A DNA stretch of 64,000 bases from Gammaproteobacteria bacterium (GCA_026705345.1 JAPPAV010000035.1:62001-126000); one strand, 5' to 3'; positions 37,707 through 48,004 are shown, numbered from the stretch's first letter. Numbers and translations are program-made. The notes: generated by a model not told the origin, from the sequence alone.

Positions 37707-39068
37707 TCAATTGGTCAGCAGGCGCGAAAGGATCTTATAGTCTTCCGCGATGTCGGTACTGCTCTCCCGAAGCGCGTTGATTCTACGATAGGCGTGGAGC
37801 ACGGTTGTATGGTCACGACCACCGAATTTCTCTCCGATGTCCGGAAGCGAGTTCTTCGTGAATTCCTTCGCCAGGCACATGGCGATCTGCCGGGGCCGAG
37901 CAACCGTCCTGTTGCGTCTCTTCGACAGCAGGTCCGACACTTTCATGTTGAAGTAGTCCGCCACCACCTTTTGGATGTTCTCGACGGTAACTTGGCGGCC
38001 ATGGATGGCGAGAAGATCGTGCAACGCGCGCTTCACAAGGTCGATGGACACCTCCGCGCGACGGAATTGCGCGTGGGCAATGACGCGCTGGAGCGCGCCT
38101 TCTAGCTCCCGTACGTTGGAGCGGATGTTCTCCGCGATGTGGAAGGCAACGTCGTCGGGAACCTCGATGCCTTCGGCCTCGCCCTTCTTCTTCAGGATCG
38201 CGACCCGGGTCTCGAGTTCCGGCGGTTCCACCTCGGCCGTCAAACCGCCGACGAACCGCGACTTCAGTCGTTCCTCCAGGCCATCGATCTCGGTGGGATA
38301 CTTGTCGCAGCTGAGCACCATCTGGTGGTTCTGCTCCACCACCGCGTTGAATACGTGGAAGAACTCTTCCTGGGAGCGCAGCTTGTTGGCGAAAAACTGG
38401 ATGTCGTCGATCAGAAGGACATCCATGGATCTGTAGTACTGCATGGTTTGGCGGATGGTGCCGGTGCCGATTCCCCGGACCATGTCATTGACGAATGCCT
38501 GCGAGTGCAGATACACGACGTTCGCACCAGGCGTGTGTTTCAGCACTTCGTTGCCCACCGCGTGCATGAGGTGCGTCTTGCCGAGACCCACGCCGCCGTA
38601 GAGGCAAAGTGGGTTGTATGAACGGCCGACGTTGGTCGCCACCTGTTGGGCCGCCGCCTTGGCAACCTCGTTGGACTTTCCCTCCACGTAGTTCGCGAAC
38701 ATGTGGGACCGGTCGAGATTCGGCTCCCGGCCGTCCGCCGACGGCTTCTTCTTCCGTTCAACCCGCAGGGGCGCTCCCACAGACCTCTCCCGGGTACCGA
38801 CCGTCAGCTCAAGCTCTTGGATATCCGCGTACTCGTCCAAGTCGAACAGATCCCATACCAAGGGGAGGTACTCGTCGCGAACTTCCTTCTTGACATGGTC
38901 GTTCGGCGCTAGGACGACCAGTTTCGTGCCTTCCAAGCGTACCTGCAGGGGTCGAATGAAGGTATTGAATTGCTGAGAGGTGAGTTCCTCTTCGAGTCTG
39001 ACCAAGCATTTGCGCCACACCAGAGGACCTCCATCGGGATCCTCCGGCTCGTCCACCCAACTTGGCAT
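37707..39068 (-). CDS. dnaA: Chromosomal replication initiator DnaA
   Basis: AAA+ ATPase that melts the origin. 453 residues. Domain I is about 1-90, then a short linker, then the AAA+ domain with Walker A GGVGLGKTH (about 157-165) and Walker B LLIDDIQFF (about 215-223). The arginine/sensor region follows, with domain IV ending in the DnaA-box-reading signature GGRDHTTVLHAYRRI (about 415-429). The linker (domain II) is short compared with E. coli DnaA. The gene faces away from the origin-like region immediately upstream. Confidence 0.99.
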   Translation of the reverse strand: MPSWVDEPEDPDGGPLVWRKCLVRLEEELTSQQFNTFIRPLQVRLEGTKLVVLAPNDHVKKEVRDEYLPLVWDLFDLDEYADIQELELTVGTRERSVGAPLRVERKKKPSADGREPNLDRSHMFANYVEGKSNEVAKAAAQQVATNVGRSYNPLCLYGGVGLGKTHLMHAVGNEVLKHTPGANVVYLHSQAFVNDMVRGIGTGTIRQTMQYYRSMDVLLIDDIQFFANKLRSQEEFFHVFNAVVEQNHQMVLSCDKYPTEIDGLEERLKSRFVGGLTAEVEPPELETRVAILKKKGEAEGIEVPDDVAFHIAENIRSNVRELEGALQRVIAHAQFRRAEVSIDLVKRALHDLLAIHGRQVTVENIQKVVADYFNMKVSDLLSKRRNRTVARPRQIAMCLAKEFTKNSLPDIGEKFGGRDHTTVLHAYRRINALRESSTDIAEDYKILSRLLTN

Positions 39069-39560
39069 GCGCCCCCCTGGATTATCGTTATTCTGGTCGC
39101 CACCGCGAGCCGAACGAACTCGGCGAACCGAGCGCTCATTCTAATGACACATTGGCGCTATTGGCTACGCGTTTCGCGACGAAAACCCAATGTTTTTGGC
39201 GTTTTCTTGACAATTCAAAAGCTTAACGTCCGAGGCTCAGGCCGGGGGTAATCAGACCGCCTGTGCGTAAGCTGTGGACATCATGTAGGACGTCCTCAAG
39301 AACCTTCTCGCACGTCCCAGGGAGCTCCCAAACACCCCAGCTTTCGCGCGTGCTGCCAAGGCGATACTCACAACATAGCGTGTAGGAAATCTGCCATTGT
39401 TTCCGTAGGTTGATGCCCACTTCCACAGTAAGCCCATGACTCAACAACAACGACAAGACTATCTATCTGATTAGGAATAGTTGATCTTGGGCCAGTGGAT
39501 GATGCTCCCAAGCCTTTGCCAGTCGGCGGGCGGTCCCCGGTTCCCTGGAGCTCCCGCTTT
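39069..39560. other. Putative chromosomal origin (oriC) between dnaA and rpmH
   Basis: A 579-base gene-free region, lower in GC than its surroundings, in the classical oriC position. An AT-rich stretch lies at about 39180-39230. DnaA-box-like 9-mers, read on the appropriate strand, are TTACGCACA at 39262-39270 (one mismatch to TTATNCACA), ATGTCCACA at 39273-39281, ATACTCACA at 39364-39372 and a weak one at 39494-39502 (two mismatches each). No perfect TTATCCACA was found by eye. The dnaA promoter should also lie here. Small frames in it look random. Confidence 0.5.
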
Positions 39561-39562
39561 CG

Positions 39563-39592
39563 TTGACACCCCTCTCGCGACGCCCCTACAAT
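39563..39592 (+). promoter_or_regulatory. Sigma-70 promoter of rpmH operon
   Basis: Perfect -35 TTGACA (39563-39568), 18-base spacer, and near-consensus -10 TACAAT (39587-39592), 55 bases upstream of rpmH. Likely drives rpmH-rnpA and probably yidD-yidC. Confidence 0.85.
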
Positions 39593-39647
39593 CGCGCCCC
39601 CTTCTAGCAACCCGTGCCCTTGGCGCCGACAAGGTTCTCCTAAGCTC

Positions 39648-39782
39648 ATGAAACGGACCTACCAGCCGAGTGTGATCAAGCGTAAGCGGACCCACGGGTT
39701 TCGCGCCCGCATGTCGACGAAGAACGGCCGCAAGGTGCTGAACGCGCGGCGGGCCAAGGGTCGCAAGAGATTGTCGGTCTGA
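39648..39782 (+). CDS. rpmH: 50S ribosomal protein L34
   Basis: 44-residue basic ribosomal protein, complete: [19 protein letters not shown] at the start, with [11 protein letters not shown] in the middle and ending KGRKRLSV. Size and sequence are diagnostic. It follows a strong sigma-70 promoter and is 15 bases upstream of rnpA. Confidence 0.98.
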   Translation: MKRTYQPSVIKRKRTHGFRARMSTKNGRKVLNARRAKGRKRLSV

Positions 39783-39797
39783 TCCGCCGTATAGCCG

Positions 39798-40172
39798 GTG
39801 GATTCAAGGCGTGACTTCGGCCGCGCGAGGCACCTGCTCCGCAAGAAACAGTTCGACGAAGTACTCCGCGGCGCGACGGTACGCGCGGGTCGGGGGCCGT
39901 TGCGCCTCGCGGCGCGCGGCAACGAGCTTGAAATGGCGCGGCTGGGCCTCATAGTTGGTAAACGGATGCTGCCGCGGGCGGTGGATCGCAATCGGGCGAA
40001 GCGAGTGATCAGAGAGTCATTCCGTCAAGCGAGTGGGCTACCCGCGATGGACATCGTTGTCCGGGTCGCGGTCCCCGCCGCCAAAGTCACGCTTGCGGAC
40101 GCCGATCGACTGTTCGGCGCATTGGTCGAGATCGTCGATCGCCGACCAGTACGAGATGCTCGTGTCGGGTGA
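39798..40172 (+). CDS. rnpA: Ribonuclease P protein component
   Basis: Protein cofactor of RNase P, which matures tRNA 5' ends. 124 residues with GTG start at 39798. The basic RNR signature is in [15 protein letters not shown] (about 73-87), and FxxVLRG and LGLIVGKR precede it. Overlaps the yidD start by 17 bases. Confidence 0.94.
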   Translation: MDSRRDFGRARHLLRKKQFDEVLRGATVRAGRGPLRLAARGNELEMARLGLIVGKRMLPRAVDRNRAKRVIRESFRQASGLPAMDIVVRVAVPAAKVTLADADRLFGALVEIVDRRPVRDARVG

Positions 40173-40455
40173 GGTGCCGCAGTGGTCGCGTGTGCCGAGA
40201 CGCTTCCTCATCGGCGCCGTCGACGTCTACCGCCGCTACGTCAGTCCGTGTCTGGGCAGACATTGCCGATTCCACCCAACCTGCTCGAGCTATGCCATCG
40301 AAGCGCTGGCCCGACACGGCATCTTGAGAGGCGGCGCGTTGGCCCTCCGGCGGCTCGCTCGTTGTCATCCGTTTCATCCTGGCGGAATCGATCCGGTCCC
40401 GCCGGCGAAGCGCCTTGCCGGCCTAGAGCATGAGAGGCACCATGCCGTCGAGTGA
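40156..40455 (+). CDS. yidD: Membrane protein insertion efficiency factor YidD
   Basis: Small membrane-associated protein that assists YidC-dependent insertion. 99 residues from ATG 40156; a GTG at 40162 is an alternative. The diagnostic core is [27 protein letters not shown] (split here: ISP-like [22 protein letters not shown]) and the end [13 protein letters not shown]. The C-terminus is slightly longer than in E. coli and overlaps yidC by 14 bases. Confidence 0.94.
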   Translation: MLVSGEVPQWSRVPRRFLIGAVDVYRRYVSPCLGRHCRFHPTCSSYAIEALARHGILRGGALALRRLARCHPFHPGGIDPVPPAKRLAGLEHERHHAVE

Positions 40456-42169
40456 GGTCCAGCGCATCGTCCTGTTGGTGGGATTGGCCATATTCGGGTA
40501 TTTGCTGGTCTACACCTGGACCCAAGACTTCGGGCCGGGCGTGCAGGACACTCCGCCTCGACAGGAAGCGCCGCTGACCCAAGGTGGCGACACAACGCCA
40601 ATTCCGGAGTTTCCCGAAGCAGAACTTCGAGATGGCGTCCCGGATGTCCCCGGAGAAGGTATCTCGGTACCGACCGGGGACGATGATGTTCCCGTTGATC
40701 TGGCTACGCCGCAGAAGGCGGAGCCGGAGCGAACGGCGTTGGAGGATCCCGTCCGTTTGGTGCATGTACGCACGCCCGTGCACGAGGTGTGGATAGACCG
40801 CCACGGCGGCGACATCGTGAAACTGGCTCTGCCGAGGTTCCCCAAGGCGGTGGGGAGCGGGGAGACCGTGACACTCTTCGACCGACGGCAGGATCACGTC
40901 TACATCGCCCAGAGCGGGCTGATCGGCGCGGACGGCACGGACAGGAACGGCCGACCGCTCTTTACGACCCGGGCCGACGAATACGACCTCGAAGAAGGGG
41001 AGCTCGAACTGGAATTGCGCCACGAGTCGAATGGCGTCGCCTTGACCAAGCGCTACACGTTCGACGCGGACGACTACCTCATTGGCGTTGACCTGGATGT
41101 CAACAACGGATCGACGGACGCCTTCGAGGCCCAGGTGTTTGTGCAAATGAAGCGCGATGCCTCCAGACCGGAAGACTCGGGCGTGCCGTTCGGTCCACGC
41201 CCCTACGTGGGCGCCGCGTTCACGACGCCGGAGGACCGCTACGACAAGATCGACTTCGAGGATCTCGACGACGGTACCTACCGGGTTGAGGTGGATGGTG
41301 GCTGGGCCGCGGTGCTGCAACACTACTTCGTTAGCGCATGGGTCGGCACACCGGGCGAAGTGAACGCTTACTACGGCCGAAGACTAAGCGACGGCAACTA
41401 TGCGGTGGGGTTCGTGGGTCCTCAGTTCGTGGTTGGGCCGAACCAACGGGCGAGTGTCGGCGCCCAGCTCTATGCCGGGCCCAAGGATCAACGACGCCTT
41501 GAGGAGATCGCGCCCCATTTGAACTTGACCGTGGACTACGGATTTCTCTGGTGGATGTCCGTCCCGTTGTTCCACGTGCTCGATGCCATCCATTCGGTGG
41601 TGGGCAATTGGGGGGTTGCGATCATCCTGCTGACCTTCTGCGTGAAGTTGCTGCTCTACCCCTTGGCATCCGCCAGCTACCGTTCCATGGCCAAGATGAA
41701 GAAGGTCATGCCGCAGGTGAAACGGCTCCAGGAGCGCTATTCCGACAACCGCCAGAAACTCTCCCAGGAAATGATGGCGCTCTACAAGAAGGAAGGCGCT
41801 AATCCCCTAGGAGGCTGTCTGCCCCTCTTGGTCCAGATGCCGGTCTTCCTGGCGCTCTACTGGGTGCTGATCGAGAGCGTCGAACTCCGTCAGGCGCCTT
41901 TTGTGTTGTGGATCAAGGACTTGGCGGCGATGGACCCCTACTTCGTCTTGCCGCTGCTCTACGGCGTGTCGTTCTACGCGATGCAGCTTCTGAACCCGCC
42001 GCCACCGGATCCGATGCAGGCAAAGGTCATGAAAGCCATGCCCATCGTGTTCACTGCCCTGTTCATCTTCTTCCCGGCGGGGCTGGTACTCTACTGGCTG
42101 GTCAACAACCTGCTGTCGCTTCTGCAGCAGTGGTACATCACCCGCAAGATCGAAAAGGCGTCCGCTTAG
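40442..42169 (+). CDS. yidC: Membrane protein insertase YidC
   Basis: Inner-membrane insertase for proteins such as ATP synthase subunit c. 575 residues: N-terminal transmembrane anchor (about 7-25), large periplasmic beta domain (about 55-345, including [20 protein letters not shown] split near residue 200), then five transmembrane segments in the conserved C-terminal domain. Family marks are [36 protein letters not shown] (split around residue 460) and [17 protein letters not shown] chose ATG 40442 because GAGAGG lies just upstream; ATG 40430 is possible. Proline/acid-rich linker after the anchor is usual for Gram-negatives. Confidence 0.97.
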   Translation: MPSSEVQRIVLLVGLAIFGYLLVYTWTQDFGPGVQDTPPRQEAPLTQGGDTTPIPEFPEAELRDGVPDVPGEGISVPTGDDDVPVDLATPQKAEPERTALEDPVRLVHVRTPVHEVWIDRHGGDIVKLALPRFPKAVGSGETVTLFDRRQDHVYIAQSGLIGADGTDRNGRPLFTTRADEYDLEEGELELELRHESNGVALTKRYTFDADDYLIGVDLDVNNGSTDAFEAQVFVQMKRDASRPEDSGVPFGPRPYVGAAFTTPEDRYDKIDFEDLDDGTYRVEVDGGWAAVLQHYFVSAWVGTPGEVNAYYGRRLSDGNYAVGFVGPQFVVGPNQRASVGAQLYAGPKDQRRLEEIAPHLNLTVDYGFLWWMSVPLFHVLDAIHSVVGNWGVAIILLTFCVKLLLYPLASASYRSMAKMKKVMPQVKRLQERYSDNRQKLSQEMMALYKKEGANPLGGCLPLLVQMPVFLALYWVLIESVELRQAPFVLWIKDLAAMDPYFVLPLLYGVSFYAMQLLNPPPPDPMQAKVMKAMPIVFTALFIFFPAGLVLYWLVNNLLSLLQQWYITRKIEKASA

Positions 42170-43515
42170 GGTCGTCCGTCGCCCGCGAAACGATCGCCGC
42201 CATCGCGACGCCGCCGGGGCGTGGCGGCATCGGCATCGTGAGGGTGTCCGGGATCGGCCTCGAGGAGTTGTTGCGCGGCATCGTCGGCCACGTTCCGGCA
42301 CCGAGGCAGGCGGAATTGGCGGATTTCTCGGACGCTGACGGTACCGCCATCGACCGGGGCATCGTCATCTACTTTCCCGCACCTCGGTCGATGACGGGCG
42401 AAGACGTCGTCGAATTGCAGGGACACGGTGGCCCGGTGGTGATGGATGCCCTGCTGGAGCGCGCCTGCGAGCTGGGGGCGAAGATTGCGCGACCCGGGGA
42501 GTTCACCGAGCGGGCATTCCTGAACGACAAGATCGACCTTGCCCAGGCGGAAGCCGTCGCCGACTTGATCGACAGCGCCTCGAAGCGGGCGGCCCGGGCC
42601 GCGATGCGCTCGTTCGATGGCGAGTTCTCGGCCCGGGTGACCGAGATCGATCGGGCGGTGCTCGATCTGCGCGTCTATCTCGAAGCGGCCATTGACTTCG
42701 CGGAGGAGGAGATCGACTTCTTGGCCGAGTCGGACGCCGTCCTGAAACTGCGTGCGATCGAGGGGCGCATCGCGCGCCTGGCCGTCGAGTCGCGTCGCGG
42801 CGAAGCGTTGCGCGAGGGCCTCGATGTGGTGATCGCCGGCCCACCGAACGCGGGCAAATCGAGCCTGTTGAACCGGTTGCTTGCCGAGAATCGCGCCATC
42901 GTCACGGATGTGCCGGGAACGACCCGGGATCTGTTGCGGGCCGACATCGAGATCGAGGGCGTGCCGATACGCCTGACCGACACGGCCGGACTGCGCGCCG
43001 GTGGCGACCGCGTTGAGACGATCGGCGTCGCAAGGGCTCGAATGGCAATCGCTCAAGCCGATCTGGTCCTTGCGCTCGAGGACGCCACGGCCGTGACCCC
43101 CGGGGATGGGGCGCGGACGCCAGACACGGAATCCGCGATCGATAGCGCGTCGCACCGGATTCGGGTGCGCAACAAGGTCGACCTCACGGGCGAAATGCCT
43201 GGCAGTGTTGGAGAGATGGTGCGCATCTCGGCACTCAACGGGGACGGCATCGATGCCCTGCGGGCGGCGATCGCCAGGATTGCGGGGGTTGCGCCCGGCG
43301 AGGGCGCCTACCTGGCGCGCAAGCGTCACCTCGACGCGCTTCATGCGGCCTCGGATCGTTGTGAGGCAGCCAGCGAACGTTTGAGCGAAGGCTTCGGCGA
43401 CCTGGCCGCCGAGGAACTGCGCCAAGTCCAGGCCCATCTTGGCGACATCGTCGGTCTCACAACCGTCGACGACCTCCTGGGCGAGATTTTCAGCAATTTC
43501 TGCATCGGGAAATAG
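42130..43515 (+). CDS. mnmE: tRNA modification GTPase MnmE (start uncertain)
   Basis: With MnmG makes the cmnm5/nm5 group on wobble uridine of tRNAs. The conserved N-terminus ETIAAIATPPGRGG begins near 42190. The GTPase domain has G1 GPPNAGKSS (about 238-246), G3 DTAG and G4 NKVD, and the protein ends in the catalytic CIGK. Family length is about 455. No ATG, GTG or TTG occurs just before the conserved start; the nearest in-frame standard codon is GTG 42130, which overlaps yidC by 40 bases and adds about 17 residues. A GTC at 42178 preceded by AGGG is a non-standard alternative. Identity is certain, start is not. Confidence 0.93.
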   Translation: MVHHPQDRKGVRLGSSVARETIAAIATPPGRGGIGIVRVSGIGLEELLRGIVGHVPAPRQAELADFSDADGTAIDRGIVIYFPAPRSMTGEDVVELQGHGGPVVMDALLERACELGAKIARPGEFTERAFLNDKIDLAQAEAVADLIDSASKRAARAAMRSFDGEFSARVTEIDRAVLDLRVYLEAAIDFAEEEIDFLAESDAVLKLRAIEGRIARLAVESRRGEALREGLDVVIAGPPNAGKSSLLNRLLAENRAIVTDVPGTTRDLLRADIEIEGVPIRLTDTAGLRAGGDRVETIGVARARMAIAQADLVLALEDATAVTPGDGARTPDTESAIDSASHRIRVRNKVDLTGEMPGSVGEMVRISALNGDGIDALRAAIARIAGVAPGEGAYLARKRHLDALHAASDRCEAASERLSEGFGDLAAEELRQVQAHLGDIVGLTTVDDLLGEIFSNFCIGK

Positions 43516-43571
43516 GGTTCCGCTGTTACCGCCGAGCCGCGACGCCCGGACCCCGGGGCGAACGGCGGGCG

Positions 43572-43577
43572 TATAAT
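43572..43577 (+). promoter_or_regulatory. Possible -10 box upstream of mnmG
   Basis: TATAAT 30 bases before the mnmG ATG, in an otherwise GC-rich gap of 91 bases. No recognisable -35 box lies at the right distance, so this could be a weak or activated promoter. Confidence 0.4.
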
Positions 43578-43606
43578 CCGCGCCCGCACTTCAACGTGTT
43601 CCAACC

Positions 43607-45496
43607 ATGGATCACCCACAACAGTTCGACGTAATCGTGATCGGTGGCGGCCACGCCGGCACCGAGGCCGCGCTTGCCTCGGCTCGGGTGGGCGCGAGTA
43701 CGCTCTTGTTGACCCAAAGCATCGAGACCATCGGCCAGATGTCCTGCAACCCGGCCATCGGCGGCATCGGCAAATCGCACCTGGTGCGGGAGATCGACGC
43801 CTTGGGCGGCGCGATGGCCTTGGCGACCGATCAGGCCGGCATCCAGTTCCGTACCCTGAATTCGCGCAAGGGGCCGGCTGTGCGGGCGACCCGGGCCCAA
43901 GCCGACCGGGTGCTCTACCGAAACGCGATCCGCTCGGCGGTAGAAAGCTGCGACAACCTCGCGGTGTTCCAGCAGTCCGTCGTCGACCTCGATATCGAGA
44001 GCCATCGGATTTGCGGCGTCGTTACCCAGATGGGGCTGCGTTTCAAGGCCTGCCGCGTTGTCCTCACCACGGGGACCTTTCTCGGCGGCCGGATTCACGT
44101 CGGGCTTCAGCATCAACCCGGCGGCCGTGCCGGCGATGCACCGTCCAACGCGCTGGCGGAGCGCCTGCGTGCGCTGCCGCTGCGCGTCGACCGCCTGAAG
44201 ACGGGCACGCCGCCGCGCATCGACGGGCGCACCGTGGAGTTCGGCGCCATGGAGGTCCAGCCGAGCGAGGAACCGCGTCCGACCATGTCGATGTTGTCGA
44301 CACCGGACGTCCATCCGCGGCAGGTGCCGTGCCACATCACCCATACCAATGCGCGCACGCACGAGATCATTCGCTCGGCGCTCGATCGTTCGCCCATGTT
44401 CACTGGGGCGATCGAAGGCGTGGGCCCGCGCTACTGTCCCTCCATCGAGGACAAGGTGGTTCGCTTCGCCGAGCGCTCTGCGCACCAGGTTTTCGTAGAA
44501 CCGGAGGGGTTGGAGACCCACGAGCTTTATCCGAACGGCATCTCGACAAGCCTGCCCTTCGATGTGCAGTTGGCCGCGGTGCGCAGCATTGCCGGCTTCG
44601 AGGATGCCCACGTCACGCGTCCCGGCTATGCCATCGAGTACGACTTCTTCGATCCCCGCGACCTGGATCCGTCGCTTCAGACCCGCTGCATCGAAGGCCT
44701 CTATTTCGCGGGACAGATCAACGGAACCACCGGCTACGAGGAAGCGGCCGCCCAAGGCTTGTTGGCCGGGCTCAACGCGGCCCGGGCGGCGGCGGGGGAG
44801 AGCGCGTGGTGTCCCGAACGCTACGAGGCCTATATCGGCGTGCTGGTCGATGACCTGGTCACGCTCGGCGTAACCGAACCGTACCGAATGTTCACCAGCC
44901 GCGCCGAGTACCGTCTGCGGCTGCGCCAGGACAACGCGGACCAGCGCCTGACCGAGCAGGGCCGTGCTCTCGGTCTCGTCGACAATGCACGGTGGTCCGC
45001 CTACGCTGCGAAGAAGCGCGGGCTGGATCGGGGTCGCGAGGTGCTTGCCGGTGTCGTCGCGGTGCCCGGCAATGATCTCGCCGCCGCCATTGCCGAGGCC
45101 GCGGGCGAGTCGATCGAGAAGCCGGTCTCGCTGTTCGAAATCCTCAAGCGGCCCGGCATCGACGTCGCTGCGTTGGTGGGGGTGCTCGAGGCCCATGGGA
45201 TCGCCGTGGACGAACCGGTGGTATCGCAACTCGAGATCGATGCCAAGTACCAGGGCTACCTGCAGCGCCAGGACGAGGAGATCGCGAGAGTCAGGGCCAA
45301 CGAAGCGGTGGTGCTGCGACCCGACTTCGACTACCGGGGCATATCGGGCCTGTCGAACGAGCTCAAGGACAAGCTTGCTGCCCGGCGGCCCGCCACGATC
45401 GCTCAAGCGGCCCGGGTACCGGGAGTGACGCCGGCGGCGCTATCGCTGCTCCTGGTTCATGCCAAGCGCGATGCCGGCGAACGACGCCGCGCGTGA
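43607..45496 (+). CDS. mnmG: tRNA uridine 5-carboxymethylaminomethyl modification enzyme MnmG (GidA)
   Basis: FAD- and NADH-dependent partner of MnmE. 629 residues, normal length. FAD-binding [14 protein letters not shown] (about 8-21), [20 protein letters not shown] (about 45-65, given in part), [18 protein letters not shown] region and [16 protein letters not shown] (about 367-382) are characteristic. The C-terminal helical region has the [12 protein letters not shown] segment. rsmG starts inside its 3' end. Confidence 0.98.
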   Translation: MDHPQQFDVIVIGGGHAGTEAALASARVGASTLLLTQSIETIGQMSCNPAIGGIGKSHLVREIDALGGAMALATDQAGIQFRTLNSRKGPAVRATRAQADRVLYRNAIRSAVESCDNLAVFQQSVVDLDIESHRICGVVTQMGLRFKACRVVLTTGTFLGGRIHVGLQHQPGGRAGDAPSNALAERLRALPLRVDRLKTGTPPRIDGRTVEFGAMEVQPSEEPRPTMSMLSTPDVHPRQVPCHITHTNARTHEIIRSALDRSPMFTGAIEGVGPRYCPSIEDKVVRFAERSAHQVFVEPEGLETHELYPNGISTSLPFDVQLAAVRSIAGFEDAHVTRPGYAIEYDFFDPRDLDPSLQTRCIEGLYFAGQINGTTGYEEAAAQGLLAGLNAARAAAGESAWCPERYEAYIGVLVDDLVTLGVTEPYRMFTSRAEYRLRLRQDNADQRLTEQGRALGLVDNARWSAYAAKKRGLDRGREVLAGVVAVPGNDLAAAIAEAAGESIEKPVSLFEILKRPGIDVAALVGVLEAHGIAVDEPVVSQLEIDAKYQGYLQRQDEEIARVRANEAVVLRPDFDYRGISGLSNELKDKLAARRPATIAQAARVPGVTPAALSLLLVHAKRDAGERRRA

Positions 45497-46136
45497 TGCG
45501 CTTGCACGATTCCTCGAACAACGAGGTGTCGAATCGGGTCGGGCGGTTGACGCGCTCGAACACTACGAACGACTGATCGGGCGCTGGAACGCCCGCGCCA
45601 ACTTGGTGTCGCGCCGGGACCTCGGTCGGCTGCGTGATCGGCACGTTCTCGATAGCCTGAGCCTTCTACCCTGGTGGCACGGTAGCTTGGCGGATGTGGG
45701 TTCGGGGGCCGGGTTCCCGGGCGTGCCGTTGGCGATCGCGCGGCCGGAGTCCCCGGTGACCCTCGTGGAACGCAGCGAACGCAAGGCTCGCTTCCTCCAG
45801 CATGTGATCATCGAACTCACGCTTCGCAACGTGGAATTGGTCGAGGCGGACGTCAGGCAGCCGCTGCCCCGTTCCATTGCGCGGGGGTTTGGTACCGTAA
45901 CGGCTCGGGCCGTGGCGCCTCCGGCGGCTACGTGGAGGTTGCTGCGAGGTTTGCTCGGGCGGACAGGGGTGGTCTTGCTTCAGTCGGGAGAACCATTGGA
46001 CGCGTCCATGTTTGGTGGCGGCGAGATTCGCGCCTGCGAACGCACGGGGGAGACCTGGGTGACGGTGGTCGGAGACGCCCCCGGCGCACGCAACCGGCGG
46101 GCAGCGCTAGCGGCGGCACACGGGTGCGACGAGTGA
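45471..46136 (+). CDS. rsmG: 16S rRNA (guanine527-N7) methyltransferase RsmG (GidB)
   Basis: SAM-dependent methylation of G527 in 16S rRNA. About 221 residues from ATG 45471; ATG 45459 is equally possible. It overlaps the mnmG 3' end by 26 bases, which suggests coupling. SAM-binding motif [16 protein letters not shown] (about 74-89), [14 protein letters not shown] (about 96-109) and the TARAVAPP segment are present. Followed by parA and parB in the usual gidB-parA-parB order. Confidence 0.95.
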   Translation: MPANDAARDALARFLEQRGVESGRAVDALEHYERLIGRWNARANLVSRRDLGRLRDRHVLDSLSLLPWWHGSLADVGSGAGFPGVPLAIARPESPVTLVERSERKARFLQHVIIELTLRNVELVEADVRQPLPRSIARGFGTVTARAVAPPAATWRLLRGLLGRTGVVLLQSGEPLDASMFGGGEIRACERTGETWVTVVGDAPGARNRRAALAAAHGCDE

Positions 46137-46203
46137 AGGTGACAATACGGCAGCGAGACTCGACTCGGGTAAGAGCCTCTTGCCGCGGTCAAGAGAACGG
46201 ATC

Positions 46204-46989
46204 ATGGCGAGGCGGATAGCGGTAGCGAACCAGAAAGGCGGCGTGGGGAAGACCACCACGAGCGTCAATCTGGCGGCCTCGTTGGCGGCGGATGGGGCCC
46301 GCACGTTGTTGATCGACCTCGACCCCCAGGGCAACGCCACGATGGGATCGGGAGTCGACAAGAACGACTTATCGGCAAGTGCCTACGAATGGCTCGTTGA
46401 TGACGAACCTTTCGATCGAGTCGTGCGGCGATCCACCGGCGAGTTCTCGCTGGTGCCAGCCAACGCGGACTTGACCGCCGCCGAAGTCGAGCTGCTCGCG
46501 GCAGAGGACCGGACCCTGCGGTTGCGCCGTCGGCTCGATGTCGCGCCGGCGCTCGACTTCGTGCTCATCGACTGCCCGCCGTCGCTCAACGTGCTGACGC
46601 TCAATGCGCTGATGGCCTCGGACGGGGTGCTGATCCCGATGCAATGCGAGTACTACGCGCTCGAAGGTCTCACCGCGCTGCTGTTGACCATCCGGGGCGT
46701 TCGCCAACGCGGCAATCCCGGACTCGCGATCGAGGGGATCCTCAGGACCATGTACGACCCCCGCAATACCTTGAGCAGGGACGTCTCGCGCCAGCTCATG
46801 GCGTATTTCGGCCAGGACGTGTTCCGCACCGTGGTGCCCCGCAACGTTCGCCTGGCGGAGGCCCCGAGCCACGGACTGCCGGCGACGGTATACGATCCAC
46901 GCTGCCGCGGCGCGTTGGCGTACCGGGCCCTCGCAGGGGAGCTGCGTTCGCGCACTGCCGCTCGCGGCGAGCAACAGGACTCTGCCTAG
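46204..46989 (+). CDS. parA: Chromosome-partitioning ATPase ParA (Soj)
   Basis: Deviant Walker ATPase that moves ParB-parS complexes. 261 residues; an upstream TTG (46180) would add eight residues, but ATG 46204 starts right at the conserved ARRIAVANQKGGVGKTTT. Walker A is KGGVGKTT (about 11-18), Walker A' DLDPQGNAT and Walker B VLIDCPPSL (about 115-123). No N-terminal DNA-binding extension, as expected for a chromosomal ParA. Cognate sites are probably the two parS palindromes in recF. Confidence 0.97.
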   Translation: MARRIAVANQKGGVGKTTTSVNLAASLAADGARTLLIDLDPQGNATMGSGVDKNDLSASAYEWLVDDEPFDRVVRRSTGEFSLVPANADLTAAEVELLAAEDRTLRLRRRLDVAPALDFVLIDCPPSLNVLTLNALMASDGVLIPMQCEYYALEGLTALLLTIRGVRQRGNPGLAIEGILRTMYDPRNTLSRDVSRQLMAYFGQDVFRTVVPRNVRLAEAPSHGLPATVYDPRCRGALAYRALAGELRSRTAARGEQQDSA

Positions 46990-47087
46990 GTGCCGACCCT
47001 TACGAAAAACCTGCGGCAAATGCCGCCGGGGAGTGCTAATTTCCGGTTCCGCAACCGAGCGTTCGGCGGGGAGCAAAGAGGGCATCG

Positions 47088-47948
47088 GTGATCGGCAAGC
47101 GAAAGAGTCTCGGCAAGGGTCTGGACGCGCTGTTGCCAGAGCCGGCGGAGGAAGCGGCGACGCCCTCGCAGGGTCTGTCGGAACTGCCCGTGGAGACCCT
47201 ATACCGCGGCGCCCATCAACCGCGTCGGCGAATCAACGAAGAAGGACTCGAAGAACTGGCCGCTTCGATCCAGGCCCAGGGGTTGCTCGAGCCGGTTATC
47301 GTCCGCCCGCGTGCCCATGGGGGCTACGAGATCGTCGCGGGGGAGCGCCGCTGGCGAGCGGCGCAGCGGGCCGGCCTGGACACGGTTCCGGCGTTGATTC
47401 GGGATTTGGATGACCGCCAAGCCATCGCAATCGCCCTGATCGAGAACATCCAGCGGGAGGATCTCAATCCGTTGGAGGAAGCCGCGGCGCTGAAGCGGCT
47501 GCTCGCCGAATACGACATGACCCACGAGCAGATCGCCGCCGCCGTGGGGCGGTCGCGGACTGCGGTTTCGAACCTGCTCCGCTTGCTGAACCTGGCACCC
47601 GGGGTCCGGGAGATGATCGACAGTGGCGAATTGGAGATGGGACACGCCCGCGCCCTCCTGGCATTGCCCATCGATGAGCAGGCAGCTGCGGGCCGGGCAG
47701 TGGCGAAACGATCGCTGTCGGTTCGCCAGACCGAGGCACTGGTTAAGCGGCTGTTGAGCGGTGCACCGCCCGAATCCGCGCCAAATCCGGACACGCGCCG
47801 GCTCGAACGATCGGCGAGTGAGCACTTGGGAGCGCCGGTCTCCATTACCGCCAACCGCAAGGGCAAGGGACGTGTCGTGATCCGCTATTCGAGCCTCGAC
47901 GAGCTGGATGGAATTCTTGCCCGGATGGGAGCGAAGTTGGATTCCTGA
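47088..47948 (+). CDS. parB: Chromosome-partitioning protein ParB (Spo0J)
   Basis: parS-binding CTP-dependent clamp. 286 residues with GTG start at 47088. It begins KRKSLGKGLDALLP, the ParA-interacting tail. The N-terminal domain has HQPRRRINEEGLEELAASI, GERRWRAAQRAG (about 85-96) and ENIQREDLNPLEEA (about 119-132). The helix-turn-helix region contains MTHEQIAAAVGRSRTAVSNLLRLL (about 145-168, in part). A C-terminal dimerisation domain follows. Lies 98 bases downstream of parA. Confidence 0.97.
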   Translation: MIGKRKSLGKGLDALLPEPAEEAATPSQGLSELPVETLYRGAHQPRRRINEEGLEELAASIQAQGLLEPVIVRPRAHGGYEIVAGERRWRAAQRAGLDTVPALIRDLDDRQAIAIALIENIQREDLNPLEEAAALKRLLAEYDMTHEQIAAAVGRSRTAVSNLLRLLNLAPGVREMIDSGELEMGHARALLALPIDEQAAAGRAVAKRSLSVRQTEALVKRLLSGAPPESAPNPDTRRLERSASEHLGAPVSITANRKGKGRVVIRYSSLDELDGILARMGAKLDS

Positions 47949-47975
47949 TCGTCGTTTCGCCGGTCGAGGTTGCGT

Positions 47976-48004
47976 TTGAAGACACCCCAAGCCGCCCGTA
48001 TAAT
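47976..48004 (+). promoter_or_regulatory. Sigma-70 promoter of the atp operon
   Basis: -35 TTGAAG (47976-47981), 17-base spacer, perfect -10 TATAAT (47999-48004), 67 bases upstream of atpI. Placed in the only sizeable gap before the operon. Confidence 0.85.

Noticed and set aside
39223-39456. 77-codon minus-strand ORF in the origin region
   Set aside because: No ribosome site, no family pattern, composition like non-coding DNA.
39581-39592. CGCCCCTAC overlapping the rpmH -10 box as a possible seventh hairpin copy
   Set aside because: No stem or CTTGT loop next to it; explained by the promoter.
43526-45406. 626-codon minus-strand open frame opposite mnmG
   Set aside because: Antisense shadow of a certain gene; composition is not protein-like.
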